A stretch of 37,908 nucleotides of DNA from Flavobacteriaceae bacterium (GTDB lineage: Bacteria; Bacteroidota; Bacteroidia; Flavobacteriales; Flavobacteriaceae), in NCBI GenBank assembly GCA_002721175.1, contig PBJR01000013.1, positions 112,589 to 150,496 of the forward strand, read 5' to 3'. The first letter of the stretch is position 1; each line of letters starts with the position of its first letter. A model generated the notes under the pieces. It saw nothing but the letters and a program-made list of their open reading frames with translations. It searched no databases and was not told where the DNA came from. Positions 7,411 through 16,413 of this stretch are shown piece by piece. Position numbers and translations under genes: made by a program.

Positions 7411-8411
7411 TGTCAAAGGATTTAAAATACGCTGTTTTTGGGAGCGGCAGCTGGGCAACCGCGATTATAAAGATATTATCTTCCTCTCCAGGAACAGTAA
7501 GCTGGTATGTTCGAAAAAATAAAGTAGCTGAACAGATCCACAAGCTCAAGCATAACCCTGGTTATTTGACGAGCGTTGAGATTGATACAGAAAAAGTATT
7601 TATAAGCTCCAACATAAACACAATAGCTCAAGAAGCAGATGTGCTTATTTTTGCTTTTCCTTCAGCATTTATGTATTCTCAAATAAACCAGATTAGTTTT
7701 GATATTTCATCAAAAGTTATAGTTTCAGCAGTAAAGGGCATTATTCCTGAGACTGGCCTTATGCCTTGCGAACATTTTCATACGCATAGAGGTGTGCCGT
7801 ACAATAAAATGGCGGTTATTGGTGGCCCTTGTCATGCGGAAGAAATAGCTCTTGAGCGATTAACTTTTCTAACTATTGCTAGTAAAGACAAGCTGTTAGC
7901 AGAGAAAATTTCGTTGAAATTCAGCAACAATTACATTAGAACGAAAACAGATAACGACATAAAAGGAGCGGAGTACGCAGCTATGCTTAAGAATATTTAT
8001 GCTATTGCTGCAGGGATTTCACACGGGCTTGGATATGGAGATAATTATCAGAGCGTTTTGATAAGTAATGCCGCTAGGGAAATTAAGGGTTTTTTAGAAA
8101 GAGTAGACAACCGCCAGCGAGAAATTAGCTCAACCCTTTATCTTGGAGACTTGCTCGTAACAGCGTATTCAGTTTTTTCGAGAAATAGAATGCTTGGCAA
8201 TATGATTGGTAAGGGGTATACAGTAAAATCTGCTCAGGCGGAGATGAACATGATTGCTGAGGGGTATTTTGCAACCAAGAGCGCACATGAGCTAAACAAC
8301 AACAATCTTCCTCGTTTAAATACACCAATTATAAATGCGGTATACTCTGTTTTATTCCAGGGAGAAGACCCAAAAGCAGCATTTAAAAACCTGTCGAAGG
8401 AGCTTGATTAG
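7410..8411 (+). CDS. gpsA: NAD(P)-dependent glycerol-3-phosphate dehydrogenase
   Basis: Reduces dihydroxyacetone phosphate to sn-glycerol 3-phosphate, the backbone for phospholipid synthesis. The nucleotide-binding glycine motif is GSGSWATA at residues 11-18, and the catalytic lysine is about K194 in AMLKNIYAIA. The VSAVKGI and GPCHAEEIA segments match the family, although the usual GPSFA motif reads GPCHA here, which I believe is common in Bacteroidota. The 333-residue length is normal. The ATG overlaps the preceding stop by one base. It converges on pheS with only ten bases between. Confidence 0.95.
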   Translation: MSKDLKYAVFGSGSWATAIIKILSSSPGTVSWYVRKNKVAEQIHKLKHNPGYLTSVEIDTEKVFISSNINTIAQEADVLIFAFPSAFMYSQINQISFDISSKVIVSAVKGIIPETGLMPCEHFHTHRGVPYNKMAVIGGPCHAEEIALERLTFLTIASKDKLLAEKISLKFSNNYIRTKTDNDIKGAEYAAMLKNIYAIAAGISHGLGYGDNYQSVLISNAAREIKGFLERVDNRQREISSTLYLGDLLVTAYSVFSRNRMLGNMIGKGYTVKSAQAEMNMIAEGYFATKSAHELNNNNLPRLNTPIINAVYSVLFQGEDPKAAFKNLSKELD

Positions 8412-8421
8412 TAGAGGAGAA

Positions 8422-9444
8422 TTAGAAAATCTCTCTTTTAAATTGTTTAAGAAACCTTAAGTCGTTTTCGCTAAATAGCCTGATGTCGTCTATTTGGTAT
8501 AGTAAAAGTGCAATCCGATCGATTCCCATTCCAAAAGCGAAACCCGAATAGTCTTTGGGATTGATACCGCAGTTTTCTAACACATTAGGATCAACCATGC
8601 CGCAGCCCATAATTTCAAGCCAGCCTGTCCCTTTGGTTATTCTATAGTCAGCTTCTGTATCAAGACCCCAATATACATCTACTTCAGCACTGGGCTCTGT
8701 AAACGGAAAATATGATGGGCGTAAGCGTATTTTTGATTTTCCAAACAGTTCTTCGGTAAAAAACCGAATAGTTTGTTTTAAATCTGCAAAACTAACGTTT
8801 TTGTCCACATAAAGACCTTCAACTTGATGAAAGAAGCAATGTGATCTTGCGGAAACAGCCTCATTTCTGTATACTCTTCCGGGAGATATAGTTCTGATAG
8901 GAGGCTTGTGGTTTTCCATATATCTGACCTGAACAGAGCTTGTGTGAGTTCTAAGCAAAAGTTCAGGGTTTGTTTTTAGAAAGAAGGTGTCTTGCATGTC
9001 CCTAGCAGGATGATGTTTAGGCAGATTAAGCGCCGAGAAGTTATGCCAATCGTCTTCAATTTCTGGACCTTCGCTAATATTGAACCCAATTTTTGAAAAT
9101 ATGTCAATAATTTTGTTTTTTACAATTGAAATTGGGTGTCTCGTACCCGGGGTCAGCGGGTCACCGGGTAGAGTTAAATCCGCAACTGGCGAGCGAACAG
9201 CGTCAAAATCTTGCAAATTATTTTTTAGCAAAGTAATTTTTTCCTGGGCTAAGGCCTTGAGCTGGTTGACGGCATTTCCTAAAACCTTTTTTTCTTCATC
9301 TTTAGCTTGTTTCAATTTAGAAAATAGCCCGGGGACAGTCCCTTTTTTACCTAAGAACCTTATTCGAAAGGCTTCGATCTCTTTAGCGTCATTAGAAGCA
9401 AACCCATTTACTTCTTCAATTAGTGTTTTTATTTTTTCAACCAT
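8422..9444 (-). CDS. pheS: phenylalanyl-tRNA synthetase alpha subunit
   Basis: Catalytic subunit of the alpha2beta2 PheRS. It has an N-terminal helical coiled-coil arm (about residues 1-85) that contacts tRNA, then a class II catalytic core with [49 protein letters not shown] and the motif 3 arginine segment [14 protein letters not shown] at residues 301-314. The 340-residue length is standard. pheT is not in the window, so the two subunits are encoded apart, as is frequent in Bacteroidota. A candidate -7 element lies at 9461-9468. Confidence 0.96.
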   Translation of the reverse strand: MVEKIKTLIEEVNGFASNDAKEIEAFRIRFLGKKGTVPGLFSKLKQAKDEEKKVLGNAVNQLKALAQEKITLLKNNLQDFDAVRSPVADLTLPGDPLTPGTRHPISIVKNKIIDIFSKIGFNISEGPEIEDDWHNFSALNLPKHHPARDMQDTFFLKTNPELLLRTHTSSVQVRYMENHKPPIRTISPGRVYRNEAVSARSHCFFHQVEGLYVDKNVSFADLKQTIRFFTEELFGKSKIRLRPSYFPFTEPSAEVDVYWGLDTEADYRITKGTGWLEIMGCGMVDPNVLENCGINPKDYSGFAFGMGIDRIALLLYQIDDIRLFSENDLRFLKQFKREIF

Positions 9445-9460
9445 TAACCTAATAAAACAC

Positions 9461-9468
9461 CAAATTTA
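9461..9468 (-). promoter_or_regulatory. candidate -7 promoter element of pheS
   Basis: TAAATTTG on the minus strand, 16 bases upstream of the pheS ATG. No TTG is visible at the -33 spacing. Confidence 0.3.
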
Positions 9469-9531
9469 GCAAATCTTAAATTAAGAATCTCTTTAAAACA
9501 AATCTTTTACGTGCATATCCAATTTAAATAT

Positions 9532-9563
9532 TTTGTAATTTTAAAATTGAACCAAAAATTTTG
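9532..9563 (+). promoter_or_regulatory. candidate promoter of the cvpA-like gene
   Basis: TTTG (9532-9535), 20-base spacer, AAATTTTG (9556-9563). The -7 element differs from TAnnTTTG at one base. It lies 23 bases before the ATG at 9587. Confidence 0.35.
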
Positions 9564-9586
9564 ATTTAAAGCAATCTCCATTTTAC

Positions 9587-10102
9587 ATGAATTCGTTTGA
9601 TACTGTGATAGCTATAATGCTAGGGCTAGGCCTGATTAGAGGCCTGTACAAAGGGTTTTTCTTAGAGATAAGTTCATTAGTCTCAGTGATATTAGGGGCT
9701 TACGTATCCATAAATTTTAGCAATTATTCTTGTGGATTCATTTCAGCAAAAACAGGCTGGCCGGAAGCTACCGTACAAATTGCAGCTTTTATTGTAACCT
9801 TTATAATAATCGCCGCGTCTGTTTTTTTTATAGCAAGGGGCTTAACAAAGCTTCTGGGAATTATTTCTCTAGGCGTGGTTAACAGGATTTTTGGGGGTTT
9901 GTTGGGCAGCGCTAAGACAGCCCTGTTTGCATCGCTTGTTTTGCTCATTGCCAACAAGGCGGAATTAACAGAAAACATTTTTCAAAAGGAAGAGTTACAA
10001 ACTTCTTTTTTTTATAATCCAATAGAGTCAATTACGTCTAAAACATTGCCCAAATTAATTGAAAAAACAGAACTTAATATACCAATGAAAAAGGGATTTT
10101 AA
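9587..10102 (+). CDS. CvpA-family inner-membrane protein
   Basis: A 171-residue protein with about four membrane segments (roughly residues 4-20, 27-45, 62-84 and 92-122) and a polar tail. The N-terminal LGLIRGLYKGFFLEISSL and the central VNRIFGGLLGSAK, equivalent to the family's LNRLLGALLG motif, identify the CvpA/colicin V production family. E. coli CvpA is needed for colicin V export and affects envelope homeostasis, but the molecular activity of the family is unsettled. The gene is divergent from pheS, with which it shares a 142-base promoter region, and converges on the SulP gene. Confidence 0.87.
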   Translation: MNSFDTVIAIMLGLGLIRGLYKGFFLEISSLVSVILGAYVSINFSNYSCGFISAKTGWPEATVQIAAFIVTFIIIAASVFFIARGLTKLLGIISLGVVNRIFGGLLGSAKTALFASLVLLIANKAELTENIFQKEELQTSFFYNPIESITSKTLPKLIEKTELNIPMKKGF

Positions 10103-10135
10103 TGCCAAAGAGACGAAAATCATTTAACGCGATGA

Positions 10136-11983
10136 TCACTTTGCGATTTTTTTCAAGTATTCTTCAAACGTCACGTACATGTCTTTTGGCGAGACAAATT
10201 CAGGGATAAGATTGATTTTTTCCATCATTCGTCTTGGCTGGTCCAATAAACCCACAAGCACAACAGAAACACCTTTCAATTTTAAATCCTTTAGAACATC
10301 TTCCATAACATATAAACCTGTTTGGTCCATGTATTGCATTCTACTCAAGCGAATCACAACCGACGTTGCACTTTCTGGAATTTGCTTACACATTTCTTGA
10401 AATTCAGCGGTGTAACCAAAGAACAACGGGCCTTTAATATGCTTAATAAAGACATTGTCTTTAAGTTTTTCTGGGAAGCCTTTTTCGTCTGGCCAAAAGT
10501 CTTGGCGCAAGCCATCAAAGCTTGACCGTTTAGCTGTAGAATCTCCCATCAACTTCATAAACATCAAACATGATATTAATAAGCCTATACCAACAGCAAA
10601 GATTAAGTCCCAGAAAGTTGAAAGAAAAAGGACGACTAACATTATTAAGACTTCTGAACTCAATTTTATTGGGCCAAGTGAAATATCCTTAGGCATTACA
10701 GGGATAGCCTTCAGGCCCTTATAGTCCATTACCCCTATGCCTACAGTAATTAATATTCCAGAAAGCACTGCGGCAGGTATTTTCGACGCAATAGGGCCCA
10801 GAGCAAGCAATATAAAGAGCAATAAGATTCCCGCAATCATTCCTGACAGACGGGTCTTTCCTCCTGAGGTTATATTTACAACGGTACGTATTGTAGCGCC
10901 TGCACCCGGGATTCCACCAAACACTGCCGCAATACTATTTCCAATCCCCTGACCAACCAACTCTTTGTTTGAGTTGTGTTTTGTTTTTGTCATATTGTCT
11001 GCCACTACGCTTGTTAGCAGGGAGTCGATTGCCCCTAATAGGGATAAAGAAAAAGCAGTAATAATGTAAGGGCTGATAGCGGCAAAACTGAAGCTAGAAA
11101 AGATTCCTAACTGCGGCATTGGCAGACCTTCAGGAATTTTTTCAATCGGCTTATAGTCAAGCCCTAAAAGGACTGCTCCAGCAGAAACAACAACTAGCGC
11201 AACTAATGTGCTTGGGACAGCCTTGGTAATCCTTTTAAAACCATAAATTATAAAGATCGTTGCTAAAGATAGAATTAGTTCCAAAAAATTAATATTGTTA
11301 ATAGCATTGGGAAGGGTCTTAATTGCACCGACAGTTCCTGAAGCTTCTTTGCCCGCTAGCGTTTTCGCTTCAATCATGATATCACTTTCTTCTATTCTAG
11401 AAGCTTTATCAGCAACAGAAGAAAAATCACTTATAGACAAAAGATCTTCTCCAACTTCTTCAGCCAAAAGTTTTTGAAGAATAATTTCTTTTCCTTGGTC
11501 TTTAAATTGATCAACATAATTTAGATCATCTTTTGGGGCATAACCAAGAGTTGGTTGAATTTGAGTTAACAGAATAATGAGGCCAATTGCAGTCATAAAA
11601 CCAGAAACAACAGGGTAAGGGATATATTTAATGTATTTTCCAACACCAATAAAACCCAATCCAATTTGCATTAGACCAGCCAACAAAAAGACCATTAATA
11701 TTGAAGGTAAGGCCTTGTTTACGTCCCCGTCGTTTGCCGCAACTATTCCAGCAATTATAACCATGCTTACAGCTGTCATCGGGGCTGTTGGCCCTGAAAT
11801 TTGCGTGTTAGTTCCACCGAAAAGAGCGGCAAAGAAACTTATAAATATCGCACCATAGAGGCCAGCGTCAGGACCTAACCCAGACGAAACTCCAAATGCT
11901 AACGCAAGAGGTAACGCGACTACGCCAGCCGTAATACCACCGAATGCATCGCCTTTAATATTAGAAAAAAGCTTATTCACCAT
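10136..11983 (-). CDS. SulP-family anion transporter with STAS domain
   Basis: A 615-residue inner-membrane transporter. The SulP core begins with ITAGVVALPLALAFGVSSGLGP and QISGPTAPMTAV in the substrate-site helix. Later helices include GAIDSLLTSVVAD and GGIPGAGATIRT. A cytoplasmic STAS domain covers about residues 515-610. Residues about 148-220 form a charged extramembrane insertion between two helices, which is longer than in textbook SulP proteins. Members move sulfate, bicarbonate or other anions, some coupled to Na+ (BicA type). The substrate cannot be set from sequence alone; bicarbonate or sulfate are both plausible. It lies 59 bases downstream of batE on the same strand but has its own promoter-like element. 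Confidence 0.9.
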   Translation of the reverse strand: MVNKLFSNIKGDAFGGITAGVVALPLALAFGVSSGLGPDAGLYGAIFISFFAALFGGTNTQISGPTAPMTAVSMVIIAGIVAANDGDVNKALPSILMVFLLAGLMQIGLGFIGVGKYIKYIPYPVVSGFMTAIGLIILLTQIQPTLGYAPKDDLNYVDQFKDQGKEIILQKLLAEEVGEDLLSISDFSSVADKASRIEESDIMIEAKTLAGKEASGTVGAIKTLPNAINNINFLELILSLATIFIIYGFKRITKAVPSTLVALVVVSAGAVLLGLDYKPIEKIPEGLPMPQLGIFSSFSFAAISPYIITAFSLSLLGAIDSLLTSVVADNMTKTKHNSNKELVGQGIGNSIAAVFGGIPGAGATIRTVVNITSGGKTRLSGMIAGILLLFILLALGPIASKIPAAVLSGILITVGIGVMDYKGLKAIPVMPKDISLGPIKLSSEVLIMLVVLFLSTFWDLIFAVGIGLLISCLMFMKLMGDSTAKRSSFDGLRQDFWPDEKGFPEKLKDNVFIKHIKGPLFFGYTAEFQEMCKQIPESATSVVIRLSRMQYMDQTGLYVMEDVLKDLKLKGVSVVLVGLLDQPRRMMEKINLIPEFVSPKDMYVTFEEYLKKIAK

Positions 11984-12001
11984 TTAATTTTTTTAGTGCC
12001 A

Positions 12002-12033
12002 CAAATTTAATGACAAAGTTAAATAAAATCAAG
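12002..12033 (-). promoter_or_regulatory. promoter of the SulP gene
   Basis: On the minus strand CTTG (12033-12030), 20-base spacer, TAAATTTG (12009-12002). A second -7-like TAACTTTG overlaps upstream at 12021-12014. The ATG is at 11983, giving a leader of about a dozen bases. Confidence 0.45.
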
Positions 12034-12042
12034 AATTATTTG

Positions 12043-12792
12043 TTAAAGAAGCTTAAATGAATCATTAGGTATCCATCCTGTTTTACCATTAGCAATTTTT
12101 ATTCTTGACCATACTGAATTGAATGACTCAATGACCTGAAATTTAGTTCCTTCATGAATAATAAATGAGGTTTCGCTTCTAAAATTTGGATCTACCATAA
12201 CTTCAATTTTTTTAGAAAAAGCAACTCCAGACGATTCAAGCTTAAGTGCGTGACTTTTGCTAAACACTAAAGCATAACAGAAGACCGTTATAGCAATGAA
12301 TGAGCACGCTAAGAGAAAAAAAGTTCGTTTTTGATTACTCTTACGGGAGACGTAATAGGCGGAAAAAAACCCTACAAACAAAACCATAAAGACTATACAT
12401 ATAACACCCCAGGAGTTAAGACTGAGCATATTCATGAGGCTCTTTCGAAACTTTTTAATAGTAGGTTCAGGAAGGATTTCGATTTTGTCTATAACCATCT
12501 TTTGAGCATAGGTCAAATTGTTTGCAATATTTTTGTTTTTTGGGGATAGCTGCAGTCCTTTTTCATAATAGTATATTGATGGCGCAACCTCGCTGAGCTT
12601 ATAATGAGCGTTTCCAAGATTGAAGTAAAGCTCAGGGGAATGGAGGCTGTCAGCCAGGATAGCTTCATAAGACTCAATAGCAGCTCGATACTTTCCGTCG
12701 TTGTAAAGGCGATTTCCCTTAACAAAGCGACTGTCTTGTTGCGCCCAGGACATAGCGAAGCTCAAGAAAAAAAGAAATTTTATTGTTTTCAT
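12043..12792 (-). CDS. batE: BatE: TPR and SH3-like protein of the Bat operon
   Basis: A 249-residue envelope protein and last gene of the operon. It has a signal peptide (about residues 1-18, ending WAQ), then TPR repeats to about residue 110 (NRLYNDGKYRAAIESYEAIL, LYFNLGNAHYKL). Two membrane helices follow (about 128-150 and 158-178). The C-terminal SH3-like domain ends in the WSRIKIANGKTGWIPND type of motif. The order TPR, two TM, SH3 is that of BatE proteins. The TPR and SH3 parts are expected in the periplasm and could bind partners or peptidoglycan, which is inference. The ATG follows the batD stop after one base. Confidence 0.88.
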   Translation of the reverse strand: MKTIKFLFFLSFAMSWAQQDSRFVKGNRLYNDGKYRAAIESYEAILADSLHSPELYFNLGNAHYKLSEVAPSIYYYEKGLQLSPKNKNIANNLTYAQKMVIDKIEILPEPTIKKFRKSLMNMLSLNSWGVICIVFMVLFVGFFSAYYVSRKSNQKRTFFLLACSFIAITVFCYALVFSKSHALKLESSGVAFSKKIEVMVDPNFRSETSFIIHEGTKFQVIESFNSVWSRIKIANGKTGWIPNDSFKLL

Positions 12793-12793
12793 T

Positions 12794-14563
12794 TTATGTT
12801 AGTTCTTTTTCAAGTTTACTAATTAGGAGAGTAGCTTTTTCATAATCCCTATTCATACTTTCTTCAAATGTGGGCGCATATCGTGCAATTTCACACGCCT
12901 CTAACAGCTCCATTAAAGAGGAAACAGTTTCTTCTAAAGCTCCTCTTTTCCTCATCAATTTCTGGATATGCGCTTTACTGATTTCGGAAGTTTCAATTTT
13001 AAGCCTTGCTTTTAAGTAGTTATTAATCGCTTTTTCCAGTGCAACATAAAAAGCGGCCTTAATTTTCATATTTTTTTGAGCTTCAGAAAGGTATCTACGC
13101 GCAAGCTTTTTGTTTTTTCTAAGTCTGTTTGCAACAGTATTTAAGCGACTGTTTTTTTGGATCTTAGTGTAAATTATAAGCAAGGGAATGAATAGTAACG
13201 GAGTTAAGAACAACCACCAGAACAAGGAACTATGATAAAATGAATAACTCGAAAAAGGCTTAAGATTTGTCTTTGTTGCAAAAGACTGAAAGGAAACACT
13301 TTTTGGAGCACGATTTTTTATATCCGAGCCATTTGTTTCATTACTGCCGCCTATTGACAAGGCAGGATTTTTACCCACGGCGACAATTATCGTTTCAGAA
13401 GATATAGTCTTATATGTTTTAGATTCAATGTCGAAATAGGTGAATTTAAGCGATGGGATAGGGAAGCGACCTTCTTCTCCAGGCACAATTGTGTAGTTGT
13501 TAATAACCCTTCCTTTGATTCCAGACATTGAGGTTGAAACTTCTTCAGTAAATTCAGGGTCATAGATTTCCAGACTGGGAGGAAAGACCGGCACAGGCAA
13601 GTCAAGTAAGTTAAGGTTCCCTGATCCAGCAATCTCAACAGTTAAATTTAACGCCTCCCCAGCCATCAGAGATTTTTTTGAAGCATCAATTTTAAAATCA
13701 AACTTCCCAATTGCACCAGAGAAACCAGCCGGTTTTCCTTTTAATGGAAAGGGCTTAACATTAATTTTTCTTGAATTTGAGCTTATTGTTTTTCTTTCTG
13801 TTTCTTGAGTCATCATTCTCATCATATTATTAAAACTAATAGGCTTTTCCACTTGGACATCAACGGAAATTGACAACGGCTCAATTTTAAGGGAGCCGCT
13901 TTTTTGCGGCAGCAAAAGGGATCTTTTTAATACAACACAAAAATAGGTCTCACCTTTTCTTGTAACCGTCTCCTTTTCAATTTTTTTTATGGCGAAATCT
14001 TTACTCCAAAAGCCTTTAAATTCAGGCACATTAACAAATCCAGAAAAGCTAACAATAGGAACACTCGGCTTCCAAAGGAGCTTGTATACAACACTTACTG
14101 GCTCATTTATGTAAGGAGAGGAATTGGAAACTTCAGTAACAAAGTCAACTCCTTGGGAGATAATATAGTCTGGATTGTTTGGGTCTTCAGGGATTTTAAC
14201 TGCTTTTGTTACTGTGATATTTATGGGCTCTGTTTGGTAAATTACACCATTCAATTCGATCTTAGCTGGGCCGATTATAAATGAACCGATTTTTTTGGGC
14301 TTCAAGCTATAGTTATAGGAAAGCTGAGATATATTTTTGCCATTACTGTTTCGTTCTCGCTTGATACTTCGGCCTGTAGATGAGGTGATAAAGTCTTGAA
14401 AGTTAGGCGGTATATAATTATCACCTTCGCCTTCAAAAATTATTGATAGCTTGAAGCTTTGATTTAATCCTAGCTTAGTTTTACTAGGCACAGCCTTGAA
14501 TGAAGGTTGCGATATAACAACACTTGAAACCAAAAGGAATACACAAACGAAACTATACTTCAT
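12794..14563 (-). CDS. batD: BatD family protein
   Basis: A 589-residue protein with a signal peptide (residues 1-19, ending VVISQ), a large beta-rich periplasmic region built of repeated immunoglobulin-like units, one membrane helix at about 444-466, and a cytoplasmic helical tail with many basic residues. Typical BatD segments are the early FKAVPSKTKLGLNQSFKLS and the later AGEALNLTVEIAGSGNL. A TTG at 14570-14572 would add three residues, but the ATG at 14561-14563 is preferred: it starts at the signal peptide and lies two bases after the batC stop. BatD proteins are tied to aerotolerance in Bacteroides fragilis, though the biochemical role is not established. Confidence 0.9.
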   Translation of the reverse strand: MKYSFVCVFLLVSSVVISQPSFKAVPSKTKLGLNQSFKLSIIFEGEGDNYIPPNFQDFITSSTGRSIKRERNSNGKNISQLSYNYSLKPKKIGSFIIGPAKIELNGVIYQTEPINITVTKAVKIPEDPNNPDYIISQGVDFVTEVSNSSPYINEPVSVVYKLLWKPSVPIVSFSGFVNVPEFKGFWSKDFAIKKIEKETVTRKGETYFCVVLKRSLLLPQKSGSLKIEPLSISVDVQVEKPISFNNMMRMMTQETERKTISSNSRKINVKPFPLKGKPAGFSGAIGKFDFKIDASKKSLMAGEALNLTVEIAGSGNLNLLDLPVPVFPPSLEIYDPEFTEEVSTSMSGIKGRVINNYTIVPGEEGRFPIPSLKFTYFDIESKTYKTISSETIIVAVGKNPALSIGGSNETNGSDIKNRAPKSVSFQSFATKTNLKPFSSYSFYHSSLFWWLFLTPLLFIPLLIIYTKIQKNSRLNTVANRLRKNKKLARRYLSEAQKNMKIKAAFYVALEKAINNYLKARLKIETSEISKAHIQKLMRKRGALEETVSSLMELLEACEIARYAPTFEESMNRDYEKATLLISKLEKELT

Positions 14564-14565
14564 TT

Positions 14566-15366
14566 TCACCAATCTTTTTCAGTTTCTATTATTAGGCCCT
14601 TAGACTTAGAAGCGTTTATTTTTTTTTGCACTTTGTTTTCTTCTTTGTCCATAGCTTTAAGCAGTGATTTAATTTGTTGGGGGCTTAGTTTACCCTGTAG
14701 TTTTGGCTTGGGCTTTCCATCATTGCCTTTTTTCGTTTCTTTTTTTGGTGAATTATTCATGCCATTTTGCTCCTTTTCTTTTTTACCGTTGTCTTTATTA
14801 TTTTGGTTCTTATTGTTGTCCTGTTTTTTTTGATTTTTATTTTTTTTGTTTTCGTCTCTTTGTTCCTTTTTGTCATTTCCTCCTCCGCCATTTTCTTCCT
14901 TGGCGCATTCTTGGGCAAGCGCTAGGTTATATCTCGTATCGTCGGCAGAAGGCTTATTTCGTAATGCATCTTTATAGGCTTCAACGGCCTTTGCACAAGC
15001 TTCTTTTTTCATCATAATGTTACCAATGTTGTGAAAGGAACGATATTTTTTTTCCTTTGATTCGCTTTTTGAAGCCTCTTTAAAGTGCTTCAATGCCTCA
15101 TCAAAAAGCCCGCGATCATAGTAGGCCTTACCTAGGTTATATGCTGCTTTTTTATTTGAAGGAGCCTCAGAAATAGCGGTTCGGTATTTTTTTTCCGCAG
15201 AGGGAAAGTTTTTTTTGACCAAATTATCTCCTTCGAAAACGTATTGATCAGATTGCTTCATGTTCTCGTTAGAGTTTTGAGCAAAGAGACCTCCGGCAAA
15301 AAACACCAATAATATCAAAGAGGGTTTTTTAAATCGTTCCAATATAGCGTTTAGATCTGCAATCAT
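14566..15366 (-). CDS. batC: BatC: TPR protein with charged linker
   Basis: A 266-residue protein with a hydrophobic signal or anchor segment at about residues 14-30, followed by TPR repeats to about residue 160 (NLGKAYYDRGLFDEALKHF, FHNIGNIMMKKEACAKAVEAY, TRYNLALAQECAKE). A Lys/Asn/Gln-rich low-complexity stretch (about 160-225) leads to a short conserved-looking C-terminus (LSPQQIKSLLKAMDKEE). The C-terminal block resembles that of Bacteroidota BatC proteins. It probably acts on the periplasmic side as an interaction platform for the VWA proteins. It starts at ATG 15364-15366, eight bases after batB ends. Confidence 0.88.
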   Translation of the reverse strand: MIADLNAILERFKKPSLILLVFFAGGLFAQNSNENMKQSDQYVFEGDNLVKKNFPSAEKKYRTAISEAPSNKKAAYNLGKAYYDRGLFDEALKHFKEASKSESKEKKYRSFHNIGNIMMKKEACAKAVEAYKDALRNKPSADDTRYNLALAQECAKEENGGGGNDKKEQRDENKKNKNQKKQDNNKNQNNKDNGKKEKEQNGMNNSPKKETKKGNDGKPKPKLQGKLSPQQIKSLLKAMDKEENKVQKKINASKSKGLIIETEKDW

Positions 15367-15374
15367 ATTTAGAA

Positions 15375-16412
15375 TTATTCATTTTCGTTGAACAAGTTTA
15401 GACGTCTTAACCACGCCGTCTTTCTTTCAAGTAAAAATATATCCAAAATTAAAAAGAACAGCCCAATTCCCAAAAACCATTGGAATTGATCCTTGTATTC
15501 GGAAAAAACTTTAATCTCAAAATCCTTTTTATCGAGGGAGGACAGGAACTTATTCACTCTTTTTACTGTTGTATTGATGTTTTTTTCGTTTACTAAAATA
15601 CCATTAGTACTAACTGAAATTTCATTAAGGTTTTTTGCGTTAAGTTTAGTTATAACGGTTTCTCCGTTAGAATCTTTTTTGTAAAAGGAGACAACACCAT
15701 CTTTTTTTATTGGTATTGGGCCACCTTTTTCTGTCCCAACCGCTATCGTTATTATCCTAATCTCTTTCTCCAAAGTAGCTTTAGCAACCTCATTTCCACT
15801 GGCATTGTGATCTTCGCCGTCAGTGAGAATAACTAAAACTCGACTAGTTTCTTCATCTTGCGAAAACAGGCTTTTTGATAGTTCAATGGCATCACCTATT
15901 GTTGTACCCTTAGATGAGACCATGTCTGTGCTCATGTTTTCAAGAAACATTCTTGCGCTATTATAATCAGTTGTTAATGGCACCTGTGGCACAGCTTGAC
16001 CTGCGTAAGCAATAATTCCAATTCGGTCACCAACAAGGGTTTTCATGATTTCAGAGGTTATTTGCTGTGCCTTTTTCAACCTGTTTGGGGCAACATCTTC
16101 AGCAAGCATGCTTTTAGATACATCAATAGCAAATACGATGTCAACGCCCTCGCGCTTTATGGTTTCTAGTTTTGTGCCAATCTTTGGATTTGCTAATCCG
16201 ATAATAAAGCACATAAGAGAAAGCGATATAATAAAGAATTTAAATGAGGATTTAAAAGGTGAATGGGTGGGGCTAAGATATTTTAAAAGAGATGGCGATG
16301 CAAACACATGTTTTTTTCTTTTTTTCCAAAAATAATTCCAAACGAACAACAATCCCATACCAATTATAAGGAATAGGAGCCAAAACCAAATATTTTCTTC
16401 TATTTCAAACAT
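15375..16412 (-). CDS. batB: BatB: membrane-anchored von Willebrand A protein
   Basis: A 345-residue protein with two N-terminal membrane helices (about 8-27 and 57-75), a VWA domain at about 90-285, and a C-terminal helix (about 313-331). The metal-ion-dependent adhesion site is intact: DVSKS at residues 97-101, the Thr in GTTIGDA, and the Asp in LTDGEDHN. The RIGIIAYAGQA segment is typical. It starts at ATG 16410-16412, one base after batA ends. It probably forms a complex with BatA and is controlled by the MoxR ATPase encoded at the head of the operon (family knowledge). Confidence 0.92.
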   Translation of the reverse strand: MFEIEENIWFWLLFLIIGMGLLFVWNYFWKKRKKHVFASPSLLKYLSPTHSPFKSSFKFFIISLSLMCFIIGLANPKIGTKLETIKREGVDIVFAIDVSKSMLAEDVAPNRLKKAQQITSEIMKTLVGDRIGIIAYAGQAVPQVPLTTDYNSARMFLENMSTDMVSSKGTTIGDAIELSKSLFSQDEETSRVLVILTDGEDHNASGNEVAKATLEKEIRIITIAVGTEKGGPIPIKKDGVVSFYKKDSNGETVITKLNAKNLNEISVSTNGILVNEKNINTTVKRVNKFLSSLDKKDFEIKVFSEYKDQFQWFLGIGLFFLILDIFLLERKTAWLRRLNLFNENE

Positions 16413-16413
16413 T

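Noticed and set aside
8409-8441. Possible hairpin between the convergent gpsA and pheS ends (agaggaga / tctctct).
   Set aside because: The stem needs a bulge and lies within the coding end of pheS; too weak to call a terminator.
10102-10209. Short plus-strand frame starting MPKRRKSF, coupled to the cvpA-like stop by TAATG.
   Set aside because: It is only about 35 codons, lies mostly antisense to the end of the SulP gene and has no recognisable family; the TAATG is probably chance.
14633-15017. Plus-strand open frames rich in Phe, Leu and Cys opposite batC.
   Set aside because: They are antisense shadows of the Lys/Asn-rich batC linker; batC has signal peptide, TPR repeats and operon context.
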